From assembly GCA_017307755.1 (NCBI GenBank), contig JAFKGQ010000011.1, positions 402,724 to 466,723 of the forward strand: a DNA stretch of 64,000 nt, read 5' to 3'. This DNA comes from Chitinophagaceae bacterium (GTDB lineage: Bacteria; Bacteroidota; Bacteroidia; Chitinophagales; Chitinophagaceae). Numbering within the stretch: the first letter of the stretch is position 1; each line of letters begins with the position of its first letter. This document shows positions 9,307-18,758 of the stretch, one piece after another. The position numbers and the translations under genes are program-made. The notes under the pieces were generated by a model, which did not search any database, was not told where the DNA came from, and was given only the letters and a program-made list of their open reading frames with translations.

Positions 9307-10881
9307 ATGAACTTTATCCAACCAAAGATGGTGCTGCCCATTGCCATAGCAGTCTTCCTTCTCCCCATCATCATTGTTGAGATCCCTATCCTTCAATTTA
9401 CGCATGGGGACTTTGCCTATCCCATCGACGACGCCTGTATCCATCTGGCCATCGCCAAGAACCTGGCCTTTCATCAGGTGTGGGGTGTTTCGCCCGTGGA
9501 GTTTACCTCCGCTGCCAGTTCCATCGTGTATCCATTGCTGCTGGCCGTGATCGTAAAGGTCTTCGGGGCGCACTTGATCATTCCTTTTCTGGTGAATTTT
9601 ATCGTCGCCATCATATTGCTGGTGGTCATTAAAAAATGGTTGGTGCAGCAGGGATTGTCTCCTCTGGCTCAATTATGTGTGCTCCTGGCCGTCATCCTGC
9701 TCACTCCCCTGCCCGTGGTCGTCATCTGCGGGATGGAACATACGCTCCATTTCCTTTTTACTTTTTTATTTCTTACCCGGTTTTGTGCCGGGCTGGAAAG
9801 GCACTCCTTACACTGGACTGTTTATTTGTATGGGGCGCTGATGGTGGCCACCCGTTATGAAGGTCTACCCCTGATCGTGTTTGCCTGCCTGATCCTCCTG
9901 GCTCGCCGTCAAATCATGTACTCTTTACAGCTGGGAATTTATTCCGCGGTGCCTATAGTGATCTTTGGGTTGTATTCTGTTTCCCACGGCAACTTTTTCT
10001 TCCCCAATTCCGTGCTGTTAAAGTCAGGGGCCCCTCCTTTGACCTTTGACGGATTGTATGATTTTTTCACCAATGGTTTATTCTATAAGCTATTTTTTTC
10101 CGTAGTGGGTTATAATACCATCGCTACACAAAGACTATTATTCCTTTTACCCATGGCATTCCTGCTATTTTATAGACAAATGTCGATAGGCCACAAACAT
10201 TTGGTATTACTGCTGACGGCTGCGGTATTTACCCATCTGGCGTTGACGGGTTATGCATCTTTTCCCCGGTATGAGGCGTACCTGATAGGGTGTGGTACGG
10301 CTGTATTGGGTATGCTGGCGGCCAAATATGGGCGAGGACTGTTCGCTGGCACCCCGCAGACAGCCTGGTGGCTCACCGTATGTCTTTGCCTTTTCCTGGC
10401 CTTTCCCCTTGTGCTCCGGAGCAACGATGCTTTTGAAAAGGTATATAAAGGATCGTTGGGTACTTATGAGATCCAGTACTTGTCCGGCCGGTTCCTCCAC
10501 CATTATTACCACGATGAAACCGTGCTCCTCGAGGCCCTGGGAGGGGCGTCTTACTATTCGGATGGGAAAAAACTGGATGTAGTGGGTTTGGGGGATGTGG
10601 ATGTAGCGCGTAGCCTAAGAGGGAATTATTATAGTGTGGATTTCCTGGACAGCCTGAGCAGACGGGATAAAGTAAAGCTTGCCGTGGCTTCAGAGTATTC
10701 CACCCCGCCACAGCTGCTACAGCGATGGAAAAAAATAGCCACCTGGCAGATACCTATGCATCTCGGTGGCTATTATGTCTCTTTTTATGCGGTGGATGAG
10801 AGCATCGCTCCCGGGTTAAAAAAGAATCTCGTTGAATACCAAAAGTTTCTGCCGGCAGACGAGCGGGTCATCTACTATTAA
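9307..10881 (+). CDS. multi-pass membrane protein, putative GT-C glycosyltransferase (family B)
   Basis: A 524-residue membrane protein with about ten to twelve hydrophobic segments and a C-terminal extracytoplasmic domain of roughly 130 residues. The first loop holds YPIDDACIHLAIAKN followed by FTSAASSIVYP; later blocks are GMEHTLHFLF, ATRYEGLPL and RYEAYLIG. The same blocks occur in the 17043-18671 and 21562-23187 proteins. Paired acidic residues in the first periplasmic loop and the topology fit GT-C enzymes that take sugars from polyprenyl phosphate, but no substrate can be named. It follows the GH116 gene and its stop overlaps the stop of the convergent gene at 10878 by four bases. Confidence 0.7.
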   Translation: MNFIQPKMVLPIAIAVFLLPIIIVEIPILQFTHGDFAYPIDDACIHLAIAKNLAFHQVWGVSPVEFTSAASSIVYPLLLAVIVKVFGAHLIIPFLVNFIVAIILLVVIKKWLVQQGLSPLAQLCVLLAVILLTPLPVVVICGMEHTLHFLFTFLFLTRFCAGLERHSLHWTVYLYGALMVATRYEGLPLIVFACLILLARRQIMYSLQLGIYSAVPIVIFGLYSVSHGNFFFPNSVLLKSGAPPLTFDGLYDFFTNGLFYKLFFSVVGYNTIATQRLLFLLPMAFLLFYRQMSIGHKHLVLLLTAAVFTHLALTGYASFPRYEAYLIGCGTAVLGMLAAKYGRGLFAGTPQTAWWLTVCLCLFLAFPLVLRSNDAFEKVYKGSLGTYEIQYLSGRFLHHYYHDETVLLEALGGASYYSDGKKLDVVGLGDVDVARSLRGNYYSVDFLDSLSRRDKVKLAVASEYSTPPQLLQRWKKIATWQIPMHLGGYYVSFYAVDESIAPGLKKNLVEYQKFLPADERVIYY

Positions 10882-11591
10882 TTCTTCGGCATATCGAAGA
10901 TGGCCGGATCGATGTCCTTATTCACCTCCACCTTTTTGTTGACGATGTTCAGCGTCACCTGGGGCAGGATCACTTGTTGCGTGTACGCCAGTGTATAGCC
11001 TGCGTCTGTCTTTTTATAGTCGGAAAAGGCGGCGGTGGTTTCTATCTGCTGTCCCCCCATACTCAACTTGCTCACGGCCTTATTGATAAGATAGGTCTTC
11101 TGGTCGATGTAGTACGTCATATCAATACCCCCGTCGGCAGTAAGCTTGACCTTGTAACCCGAACTGTCTTTACCGATCAGTTCCGCCTTATAGCCTTTGG
11201 CTGCGTAATCCATCAGGGGTCCGCCAATGTGCAGCTGCAGCTGGTAGTTCTTTAACTGGTCGCCGGGTATCGCCTGGGCTGTGGTTGCCCCAGCCATGGG
11301 ATTGATAGCCCAGCCACCTTTTTCGGTGACGCATTGGACAATCTTTGTGCCGTTGAAGTCAAGCTCATTTTTATAGCCTTTGCCGTTGAGGATATAGGTG
11401 GTGGAGGGAGCTTCATTACCCATAAATTCCACCGTGCTTTCTACATAGATCGACTTGATCGAGTTAAGTACGGTCTTTCCCCCCAGCGCTTCGATATGCT
11501 TGCTGACGATTTCATCGACGTTCTGAGCCTGTGTTTTTACTATGCCAAGCGTTGCCGACAGCAGCAAAGCGCCTTTGATCAGTGTTTTCAT
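10878..11591 (-). CDS. LolA-like / outer membrane lipoprotein-sorting-like exported protein
   Basis: A 237-residue exported protein with a signal peptide ending KTQAQ (about residue 23). The segment VDEIVSKHIEALGGKTVLNSIKS is the start typical of Bacteroidota proteins with a LolA/LppX-like half-barrel fold; the remainder is alternating beta strands, ending VNKDIDPAIFDMPKN. Such proteins are thought to bind lipids or lipoproteins in the periplasm, but many have no tested role. It is monocistronic, convergent with the family B gene, and faces away from the small HTH gene at 11913. A possible promoter element lies 36 bases upstream. Confidence 0.7.
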   Translation of the reverse strand: MKTLIKGALLLSATLGIVKTQAQNVDEIVSKHIEALGGKTVLNSIKSIYVESTVEFMGNEAPSTTYILNGKGYKNELDFNGTKIVQCVTEKGGWAINPMAGATTAQAIPGDQLKNYQLQLHIGGPLMDYAAKGYKAELIGKDSSGYKVKLTADGGIDMTYYIDQKTYLINKAVSKLSMGGQQIETTAAFSDYKKTDAGYTLAYTQQVILPQVTLNIVNKKVEVNKDIDPAIFDMPKN

Positions 11592-11912
11592 TTAGTGCTT
11601 TTTTAAAAAATATATTTAATACCAGACAAACATATATATAATTTCTTGCTATAGCATTACCTTTCATAAAATTCTACCTGACACCTGCCTGACGGGGTTC
11701 CTGGCCCTGCTGGCGGTAGTGTGCTAAAAAAAGTCCTTCTTCGTATATCCCACACAGAAAGAATCGTCATTTTTAGCAAAATATTCCCGATTGGATAGTA
11801 TAAAGTTACGCTTGGAATAGGCAAGATTATAAATCTCGTCCGATCTTTGTAGAACATCTGTAGGATATTAACAAAATTTAAAATTCGGATCTCGCAATTA
11901 AACCTTATTCCT
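11592..11912. other. divergent intergenic region without a gene
   Basis: These 321 bases separate the minus-strand LolA-like gene from the plus-strand HTH gene. The left part is very AT-rich and holds the candidate -7 box; TCTTTGTAGAA near 11848 could belong to a promoter for the HTH gene. I see no credible ORF, RNA gene or strong terminator. Confidence 0.5.
11627..11634 (-). promoter_or_regulatory. possible Bacteroidota -7 promoter box
   Basis: TATGTTTG on the minus strand fits the Bacteroidota -7 consensus TAnnTTTG and lies 35 bases from the start codon at 11591. No clear -33 TTTG partner is visible at the expected spacing, so this is tentative. Confidence 0.3.
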
Positions 11913-12143
11913 ATGCAGAAAGAGATCTTTCACCGGCTGAGCAGGATCGACCAGCTCATCCGGATAAAAGGGACAGGTACACCCTCGGAACTGGCCGATA
12001 AGATCGGCATCTCCGAGCGTAGTACATACGAATACATAAAACTCATGAAGGATTTTGGGGCTCCCGTCCTCTACTCCCGACAGCGAAAGAGTTATTACTA
12101 CAAGCAAGAAGGCAGGTTTCTGATTAGCTTTTTAATAGACTGA
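11913..12143 (+). CDS. small HTH domain protein
   Basis: A 76-residue protein that is almost entirely one winged-helix/DeoR-like helix-turn-helix: a first helix (EIFHRLSRIDQLIR), the HTH proper (TPSELADKIGISERSTYEYI, residues about 26-45), then a short wing (APVLYSRQRKSYYY). There is no effector domain. Such small HTH proteins are common in Bacteroidota and often lie near accessory or bacteriocin-like genes. It is 58 bases upstream of the AraC-type gene on the same strand and may be co-transcribed with it. Target unknown. Confidence 0.75.
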   Translation: MQKEIFHRLSRIDQLIRIKGTGTPSELADKIGISERSTYEYIKLMKDFGAPVLYSRQRKSYYYKQEGRFLISFLID

Positions 12144-12201
12144 CCACATGACGGGCAGTTGTGCTAAAATTTTGTATCAAACACCCTTATCCTAAAGGCT
12201 A

Positions 12202-13182
12202 ATGGTCTTCTCATTCAATCAACAGGAATACAGGTTAACCCGGGACATCCCCGCTGAACTGACCCGGTACCAGCTACCGGGCAGCAGCGCCTCTGCTCTC
12301 GCTAACGAATACCTGAAATTACTTGTCCAGGAACTGCCTGCCGAAAACTCCAAGGCATTTTATTCAGTATACCTCGTAGACAAAAAGTCAAATTTCCGTC
12401 TGAAAGATGATGCGCCTTTCCTCCGCGCCTATCTGGCGCTGCAGCAGGACCGTCAGCTGGACATCGCGGGACTTGGTAAAATTGTGATCAAGGAAGGCCA
12501 GTTCAATCTTCTTTATACCCCCTCCACCGACCTTCTTAGCCATCATGATAACGTGCCCGAGTATCTTACCCTGGACATCCAGTACGATATGGCTCTCCTG
12601 GAAGAATGGGAACCTTACTTCCCCTTATTAGCAAATTTTCTTAACCATGTGAGGGCGGGGCAGCCGGCTACGCTCCTCCCCCGTCCTGAATGGGCGACCA
12701 AAGAGATCCAGGACCTTATCCATCGTATGCTGCATGTCCCCCTGGAAGAGGCCGCTCAGCGCAAACATTTTACTTTACTGGTAAATACCCTCCTTTTTCA
12801 CCTCCTATACCAAGCCGTCCAACAACAACCCGCCAGCAATTACAACTATTACGAGGTCGACAGCATCCAGGCCGCCCGGGATATGATCCGGAAGAACATC
12901 CGCTATCACTTCGTCATCCGCGAAATCGCTCAGAAAGTAGGCATGAACGAATTCAAGCTGAAAAATGGGTTCCGTGAACTCTTTGGCAACGGTGTTTACG
13001 AATATCTCCGTAGCGAGCGGATGCAGGTGGCCAGATCACTTCTCACCGACTCCGGCCGTAGCATTAAAGAAATTGCGTCTATGACAGGCTATCGGAGTGT
13101 CAATAGTTTTATCAAGGCGTTTAAGAAAATGTATGGGATGACGCCCGGGGATTTTAGGAAGAGGGTAGATATTTCCGTCTAG
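12202..13182 (+). CDS. AraC family transcriptional regulator
   Basis: A 326-residue regulator. The last ~100 residues form the AraC double HTH: IREIAQKVGMNEFKLKNGFR is the first motif and IKEIASMTGYRSVNSFIKAF the second, followed by the family's YGMTPGDFRK end. The N-terminal ~200 residues have no recognisable ligand domain, as in the FrpA/PchR-like regulators common in Bacteroidota. It lies between the small HTH gene and the acyltransferase gene (48 bases downstream), all in one direction. The regulated genes cannot be named from sequence. Confidence 0.88.
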   Translation: MVFSFNQQEYRLTRDIPAELTRYQLPGSSASALANEYLKLLVQELPAENSKAFYSVYLVDKKSNFRLKDDAPFLRAYLALQQDRQLDIAGLGKIVIKEGQFNLLYTPSTDLLSHHDNVPEYLTLDIQYDMALLEEWEPYFPLLANFLNHVRAGQPATLLPRPEWATKEIQDLIHRMLHVPLEEAAQRKHFTLLVNTLLFHLLYQAVQQQPASNYNYYEVDSIQAARDMIRKNIRYHFVIREIAQKVGMNEFKLKNGFRELFGNGVYEYLRSERMQVARSLLTDSGRSIKEIASMTGYRSVNSFIKAFKKMYGMTPGDFRKRVDISV

Positions 13183-13230
13183 ACTATTCTTTCTCCCAAG
13201 GGGATTATCCCCACCTCTGAGCTTTGTTCC

Positions 13231-14430
13231 ATGAGCCCCGTGAGCCTGCTTCCTATATTACCCATCATTTTGATAGCGCTGGCGACAATGAAATTGACCG
13301 GGGCAATCTTGGGTATCAAGCCCGCGGAAGGCAGGTTTGCATCCATCGATGGGCTAAGGGGATATATGGCCTTTTTTGTATTCCTACACCATTCTTGTAT
13401 CTGGTACTTGGCTATGCACGGATATGGATGGCGCCCACCGCCGTCCAATCTTTACAGCCAGTTTGGATCCACCAGTGTAGCAGTATTTTTTATGATCACT
13501 TCTTTCTTATTTTTTTCCCGTCTGCTGCAGGCACGTAAAGGCGATATGGATTGGTTGAAATTATATGTATCCAGGGGGTTCCGAATTATGCCCCTATATC
13601 TTTTTGCTTTACTCATCGTGCTGATCATAGTGGCTATTCTCAGCCATTTTACATTGCATGAACCTACAGGCAAGGTAATTGTGGAAATATTCCAATGGCT
13701 GGCGTTTATCAAGGCAGATATCAATGGGATTAGTCCTACCTGGCTGATCATTGCGGGCGTAATATGGAGCCTGCCTTATGAATGGCTGTTTTATTTTGCA
13801 CTTCCCCTCCTGGGCCTGCTGCTAAGCATGAGGATATCTTTCCTGGTCTGGGTATTTGCAATGGCAGGCTTCTTTTTTTTCTTTTATGTGATCCTAACTT
13901 TTTATACGTCAGGAGGCATTCTTAACCACTTACTGCCTTTCCTGAGTGGGATTGCCGCTGCCTTTTTAGTGAAAATTCCGCAAGTAAGAGCACTGGCTTC
14001 CGGGCCGGCGGCCTCGGTCTGTATTGCACTATGTCTTATTGCAGGTGTGGGCTGGTTTAAATCTTTAGACGAAGTGGCGCCATTTCTGTTGGTATCCGTC
14101 TCTTTTGTCGGGATAGCATGCGGTAACAGCCTTTTTGGGATCCTCACTCATTCGTTGTCTCGCACACTAGGACAGATATCTTATAGCATTTACCTATTAC
14201 ATGGGATCGTACTGTTCGTCACTTTCAATTGGATATTGGGATTCCAGCGTGCCGCACAGTTTTCGCCTTTGTTACATTGGGGCATTATTGCCGTATGTGC
14301 CGTTGGTGTGGTGACAATCTGCAGTTTGACTTATTATTTTATTGAACGACCCGGCATGGATGCTGCGTCAGCTGCAACAAAAAAATTGAGAAAACAAGTC
14401 AGAGCGCCAGGTATCTTAAAAAATGCCTGA
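13231..14430 (+). CDS. acyltransferase 3 family membrane protein
   Basis: A 399-residue membrane protein with about ten membrane segments. The signature near residues 35-52 (SIDGLRGYMAFFVFLHHS) contains the conserved G-L-R-G and the His-His of acyltransferase 3 proteins, which transfer acetyl or other acyl groups to surface glycans (OafA/ExoZ-like). SLPYEWLFYF near residue 185 is also typical. It follows the AraC regulator and abuts the convergent GH116 gene with one base between stops. A role in decorating the glycan made or degraded by neighbouring genes is likely but not shown. Confidence 0.88.
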   Translation: MSPVSLLPILPIILIALATMKLTGAILGIKPAEGRFASIDGLRGYMAFFVFLHHSCIWYLAMHGYGWRPPPSNLYSQFGSTSVAVFFMITSFLFFSRLLQARKGDMDWLKLYVSRGFRIMPLYLFALLIVLIIVAILSHFTLHEPTGKVIVEIFQWLAFIKADINGISPTWLIIAGVIWSLPYEWLFYFALPLLGLLLSMRISFLVWVFAMAGFFFFFYVILTFYTSGGILNHLLPFLSGIAAAFLVKIPQVRALASGPAASVCIALCLIAGVGWFKSLDEVAPFLLVSVSFVGIACGNSLFGILTHSLSRTLGQISYSIYLLHGIVLFVTFNWILGFQRAAQFSPLLHWGIIAVCAVGVVTICSLTYYFIERPGMDAASAATKKLRKQVRAPGILKNA

Positions 14431-14431
14431 T

Positions 14432-16960
14432 CTATTTCGACACTATCACCTTTTTGACCAATATGTTGCCGTAGACAGGGGTAACAGTCACCTTCCCCTG
14501 CTTATAGGTCACATTTCCAAACCCCGAAGCTGTAGAGAGAAAAGTGGTGAAGTCCCCTATTTTGGATTCTACGTATAATATCTTGTCCACGGCATCATAA
14601 CGCACACCAGTCATTGCTTCGAGCAGCGCATAACTGGACAATGCCCGGGCATACCAATGCCCGCACTCGTATTCGTCAAAGGGATTGCGGACAGTCCCAT
14701 CATAGCGTTTACGGCAGGTCTTTACAATGTCCAGCCCCTCTTTTACATGTCCAGTAAATATAAGATGCGATGCAACCTGATATTCTACCCCGGTCCATAC
14801 TTCATTACTGTATACAAAAGGGAGAGAAAGGCGCCCCCCTTCCGGCCAGGTGCATAAAAGCAGCCCCCCTTCCTGACCAAGGGCATAAACAGGACGTTGT
14901 GGATTACTAAAGCCAGACAAATCCTTTTTAAAATTATATTTATAGACATTCAATAAATGTCTGGAAACCTTTGCCGTGTCGAGTGGCGCGGGTAAACCGC
15001 AAACCCGGGCGATCCAAGCCCCCAATACACCGTCACTAAGACACCCCTTTCCGTACTGGTATTTCGGACCTTCCTTTTCCAACAACTGTGCAGCTTCAAT
15101 TGAATAATTCTCACCAAGAGAACGTTGAGGGTCGGCCACAGGATCAGGGGCGTTCAAGCCCGTCCATTGTATTTGCTGGATGAAATAATGACCATTATAC
15201 AGAGATTTTTCCATGAAGAGACGCCCATCCATGTACAGTTGTTTGTATAAATTGGCCTCTTCCCCAAGATACTCACTGATCTTCACCATCGCCTCCAACG
15301 CTCCCAGGTAAAAACTGGTACACATTCCGTCCGGCCCCCAAAATTCAATATCATACGTGTTCAGATGAGGCTCTTCCAGTATGCCATGATGCCGGGGATC
15401 CCAGGTACGGATACAATAGTCAAGGCTGGCTTTCACTTTAGGGTATAACTTTCGCAGCCAAATACTGTCGCCGCTGATCCGCCATTCACGATATATTTTC
15501 ATAATGCCCCCCAATTGACCGTCAGCAGCTGCCACCAGATAATCATGGGCGAAGGGCCGTATAGGCAAGGCAGCACGATGATTTTGGTGTCCATATAAAT
15601 CCTGATCTTCTTTGAACTCCGTTTCACGGCAACCTCGTTCCAGGTCGGGAAAGAGATGGCATAATGCCTGTGCATAATTCCAGACATGTGTACAAGTGCC
15701 AAAACAGCTGCCTTGCGCATCGTCACATCCTTCCCAGGCCCATATGCGGCCATCATATTGACGCAAGACGGTTGGAGATTTGAGGATGGTTAGATTGGCG
15801 CTCACCGCCTCCAGCACTTCGGGAGGCAGCGTACTCCTGTAAAAAGCATCGCGGAAAAGGACGCTTTTGCCGCGCAGATCACTGTAATGTTCCAGCCAGT
15901 AAGAACCCACTCCCTCGACACTGGAAAACCGGCTGCTATACCAGGGTTTGTGGAATCGGGAGGGAAGAAGTACGGAAAGATCCGGTACGGTACTGTCGGA
16001 AGGGACTTTTACAGTCCTCCCGCTGCGAAGCCTCGAATCCGGCACATACCAGGCCATTAAAACCCGAATTGTCCTCTCTTCGCCCGGCTTCAGCGTAAAA
16101 GGGACAAAAAGAGAGGCGCCGGGCGCATCCTTTTCTACAGGTGCGACAGGCTGAACCTGACCTTCCTCTATATGGTTCCAGGCCATAGAAAGAGGGTCCC
16201 ACCAGCCGCCGCGGAACCAGCAATGGTCCACCACGGCGGCGGGATCGTCGGTGAAGATGGCAAAGTCCCCTTTTTGTTCGGGAGATCTCTCCGTGCCTGC
16301 CTGGGAGAGAATAAAGCCGTTGTGTATAGGTTTAATGGTATTGGGTCCAATAGTGTTGGTATCACGGCGGGATATGGCCATGAAGTTGCGGGCATTGTAA
16401 GAAAAGACGCACTCGATGGTCTGCCGGCCCGTATTTATAAACCGATACTCCAGCGCTCCGGCAGGCAGGCTGGAATTATCGGCGTCAGTGGGAATAAAGG
16501 GGCTCCAGCCAGTGAGTAACACCTGTAAAGGTATCTCCGGGTCCTTCATCTTTACCTCTGCAAAAGGGAAACGTGCGAGAAACCCGGCTTCTCTGAATCT
16601 TGCCAGTCCAAAAGTAGTCCCCTGGGCGCCGATTCCCGTGCCCAATTGACCAAATTTCTTCCAGCCTGGAACGGGCCCTTCCAGGACACGGGCACTGCCA
16701 GGTCTGCCTTTTATGGAAATGGCCGCAAATATGGCCGGCTCGTTAAACATGTCGGGACTATTACGCACCGACATATGAGAAATAGCGCCTGTACCCTCCA
16801 GACAGAACATACCGGCCCCCATGCCGCCGATGGGAAATGCTGCACGTTGCAGGTTGCTGCCCAGGTAAACACCGTCATAAGAATGTTGAGCATAGACGGT
16901 AGAAGATAGGAACAGAACTATCGAAATATGATAAACCCCTTTTTTGAGTATAAAGGACAT
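14432..16960 (-). CDS. GH116 family glycoside hydrolase, second paralogue
   Basis: An 842-residue exported protein, closely similar to the 6762-9248 protein over its whole length (shared FPIGGMGAGMFCLEGTGAIS, PGSARVLEGPVP, CTHVWNYAQALCHLFP). The presumed nucleophile lies in IWAWEGCDD and the acid/base Asp in NTYDIEFWGPDGMC, so it should be active. The signal peptide covers the first ~25 residues (ISIVLFLSSTVYAQ region). Compared with the other copy it has a small insertion in the segment around SGRTVKVPSDSTVPDLS. It is the downstream gene of a minus-strand pair with the family B gene at 17043, whereas the first copy is the upstream gene of its pair. Confidence 0.92.
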   Translation of the reverse strand: MSFILKKGVYHISIVLFLSSTVYAQHSYDGVYLGSNLQRAAFPIGGMGAGMFCLEGTGAISHMSVRNSPDMFNEPAIFAAISIKGRPGSARVLEGPVPGWKKFGQLGTGIGAQGTTFGLARFREAGFLARFPFAEVKMKDPEIPLQVLLTGWSPFIPTDADNSSLPAGALEYRFINTGRQTIECVFSYNARNFMAISRRDTNTIGPNTIKPIHNGFILSQAGTERSPEQKGDFAIFTDDPAAVVDHCWFRGGWWDPLSMAWNHIEEGQVQPVAPVEKDAPGASLFVPFTLKPGEERTIRVLMAWYVPDSRLRSGRTVKVPSDSTVPDLSVLLPSRFHKPWYSSRFSSVEGVGSYWLEHYSDLRGKSVLFRDAFYRSTLPPEVLEAVSANLTILKSPTVLRQYDGRIWAWEGCDDAQGSCFGTCTHVWNYAQALCHLFPDLERGCRETEFKEDQDLYGHQNHRAALPIRPFAHDYLVAAADGQLGGIMKIYREWRISGDSIWLRKLYPKVKASLDYCIRTWDPRHHGILEEPHLNTYDIEFWGPDGMCTSFYLGALEAMVKISEYLGEEANLYKQLYMDGRLFMEKSLYNGHYFIQQIQWTGLNAPDPVADPQRSLGENYSIEAAQLLEKEGPKYQYGKGCLSDGVLGAWIARVCGLPAPLDTAKVSRHLLNVYKYNFKKDLSGFSNPQRPVYALGQEGGLLLCTWPEGGRLSLPFVYSNEVWTGVEYQVASHLIFTGHVKEGLDIVKTCRKRYDGTVRNPFDEYECGHWYARALSSYALLEAMTGVRYDAVDKILYVESKIGDFTTFLSTASGFGNVTYKQGKVTVTPVYGNILVKKVIVSK

Positions 16961-16961
16961 A

Positions 16962-17039
16962 ATCGAATTTTTGCAAAACGCCTTGATGGAAACACTCCAA
17001 TTATTGAATGTTACTAGCGGAACAGAGAAAAAATTCGAT
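16962..17039. repeat. 11-bp inverted repeat between GH116 and GT-C-like genes
   Basis: ATCGAATTTTT at 16962-16972 is exactly complementary in inverted orientation to AAAAATTCGAT at 17029-17039, with 56 bases between. The two arms fill almost the whole gap between the two minus-strand genes. It could form a long-range RNA hairpin or be a relic of rearrangement. Confidence 0.6.
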
Positions 17040-17042
17040 ATA

Positions 17043-18671
17043 TCAATAATAGGCGGCTTTTACATCTTTAGGCAGAAATCTTTCATATCCATGTAGATTT
17101 CTTTGCAATCCTTGCCGAAAAGTGGTATCCACTGCATAAAAGGTAACCGTGTTACTCAGGCAAATAATATTGTTTTGTATCGTCCAGGTACCTACGGGTA
17201 TCCACCCTGCAAAAAATTGCTGGGGAAACCAGACGTCAAATACCACAGCGACTTTTACACTGTCCTTTTTAACAGCCTGAGACACTACTTGTGGAGTATA
17301 ATAGTTATTTAGTCTGGCCTTGGTGATCTCATAACTTGAAAGTCCGATGAGGTCCAGCTTTTTCCCCTCCGTGAGATAGGAAACGGCTCCAATATCGTTC
17401 AGGGCAATGCCATCATTGTTATAATACTTATGAAAAAAACTCCCCATCTGGTATTGCTGCTGAAATATATTGACGGATGCCAGCTCGATATCTCCGAAGG
17501 CCCTGCCGGACCGGAATACCAGCGGATAACACATGATACATGCCAGAAAAATAGAGATCCCCTTCGCCATCTGGGACCAGCCGTTCCATATCTCTTTCCC
17601 GTACTTCAGGGCTAAAAACAGGATAAAGACAACAGCACATCCAATCAGGTATGCCTCATAACGAGATGATCTGTCGATATTTGCCACAGCTAGTTGGGCC
17701 ACAAAACCCGTCGTCAAAAGGAATATGATGTACCGGTAAGCAGGCTGTTTCCTTACCTGGTTATTAAAAATAAAATACATAAGTGGGAGGATCAGTATCA
17801 GTCGTTGTACAGAGACGCTATTGTAAATATGCGGCCCCTGGGCGAGAGAAAGCCGTTCATAAAGCTGCGTGGTAAAGAAATAGTACAGCTCATTAAATGC
17901 CAGGTGGGGCGCCCGGGACTTCAACAATACGGAATTTGGCAAAAAATAAGCCCCGTTATAGAGCGAATAAAAGCCAAACAAAAGGACGGGCAAAAATGAA
18001 AAGAATGCAAGACACAAGGCTGTCCAAATACGTTTGTGAAACAATAGAAGCATAAGCGCTGCTGCTATAAGTATGCCGCTCTCATACCGGGTAGCCGTCA
18101 TAAGACCGGCCCATAAATAGACCTTCCACGGGAGTCTCCCATCCTTACCCCCTGCAACAGGTGGATCCGCCAACGAATACGAAAAAGAGATAATAAACAA
18201 AAAACAGAATAAGAGCTGAAATGTGTGCTCCATGCCTATCATTACAGTGATCGGCAGCGGGGTAAAATAGATCAACGCAAGCAGGATCAGCAGTTGATAG
18301 GCGGGAGGAATGTCTTGCTCCACCAGCCAATTCCGAACAGTGATCAACAGAATAACAGCCGCCGCCAGGTTAAGCAGAAAAGGGATTATGGTGCTGGTGC
18401 CGATTAATTTAATGGTTCCCGCGATCAGGATGGGATAAATAATAGAAGAGGAGGCAGACGAAAATTCATGAGGAGTGGTACCCCAAACGCCATGATTCGC
18501 CAGATTTTTGCCGATCGAAAGGTGTATAAAAGGATCATCCAGGCCATAGCAGAATGTCCCTCCCGTATCTTGTAAGATCTGGTATTCCATAATGGCTATC
18601 GGGAGTAAAAGTGCAAGCAATGCCAGCGGCAATACCCATTTCGAGGGTATTAAAGGTTGATTGGATTCCAT
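17043..18671 (-). CDS. multi-pass membrane protein, putative GT-C glycosyltransferase (family B)
   Basis: A 542-residue paralogue of the 9307-10881 protein. The loop YGLDDPFIHLSIGKNLANHG carries the paired acidic residues, followed by FSSASSSIIYP; GMEHTFQLLF, ATRYESGIL and RYEAYLIG also match. The C-terminal ~130 residues form a non-membrane domain with a CLSNTVTFYAVD block near the end. It is upstream of the GH116 paralogue on the same strand (82 bases) and downstream of the outer-membrane barrel gene. The role in lipid-linked sugar transfer is inferred from topology. Confidence 0.7.
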   Translation of the reverse strand: MESNQPLIPSKWVLPLALLALLLPIAIMEYQILQDTGGTFCYGLDDPFIHLSIGKNLANHGVWGTTPHEFSSASSSIIYPILIAGTIKLIGTSTIIPFLLNLAAAVILLITVRNWLVEQDIPPAYQLLILLALIYFTPLPITVMIGMEHTFQLLFCFLFIISFSYSLADPPVAGGKDGRLPWKVYLWAGLMTATRYESGILIAAALMLLLFHKRIWTALCLAFFSFLPVLLFGFYSLYNGAYFLPNSVLLKSRAPHLAFNELYYFFTTQLYERLSLAQGPHIYNSVSVQRLILILPLMYFIFNNQVRKQPAYRYIIFLLTTGFVAQLAVANIDRSSRYEAYLIGCAVVFILFLALKYGKEIWNGWSQMAKGISIFLACIMCYPLVFRSGRAFGDIELASVNIFQQQYQMGSFFHKYYNNDGIALNDIGAVSYLTEGKKLDLIGLSSYEITKARLNNYYTPQVVSQAVKKDSVKVAVVFDVWFPQQFFAGWIPVGTWTIQNNIICLSNTVTFYAVDTTFRQGLQRNLHGYERFLPKDVKAAYY

Positions 18672-18758
18672 ATAGGATTGAGTTTAACAACGTCTGTACT
18701 AAACTTAACGAATGGGTATGGACTTTTCGGGATGAATTATTATCCAAAATGAATTTTG

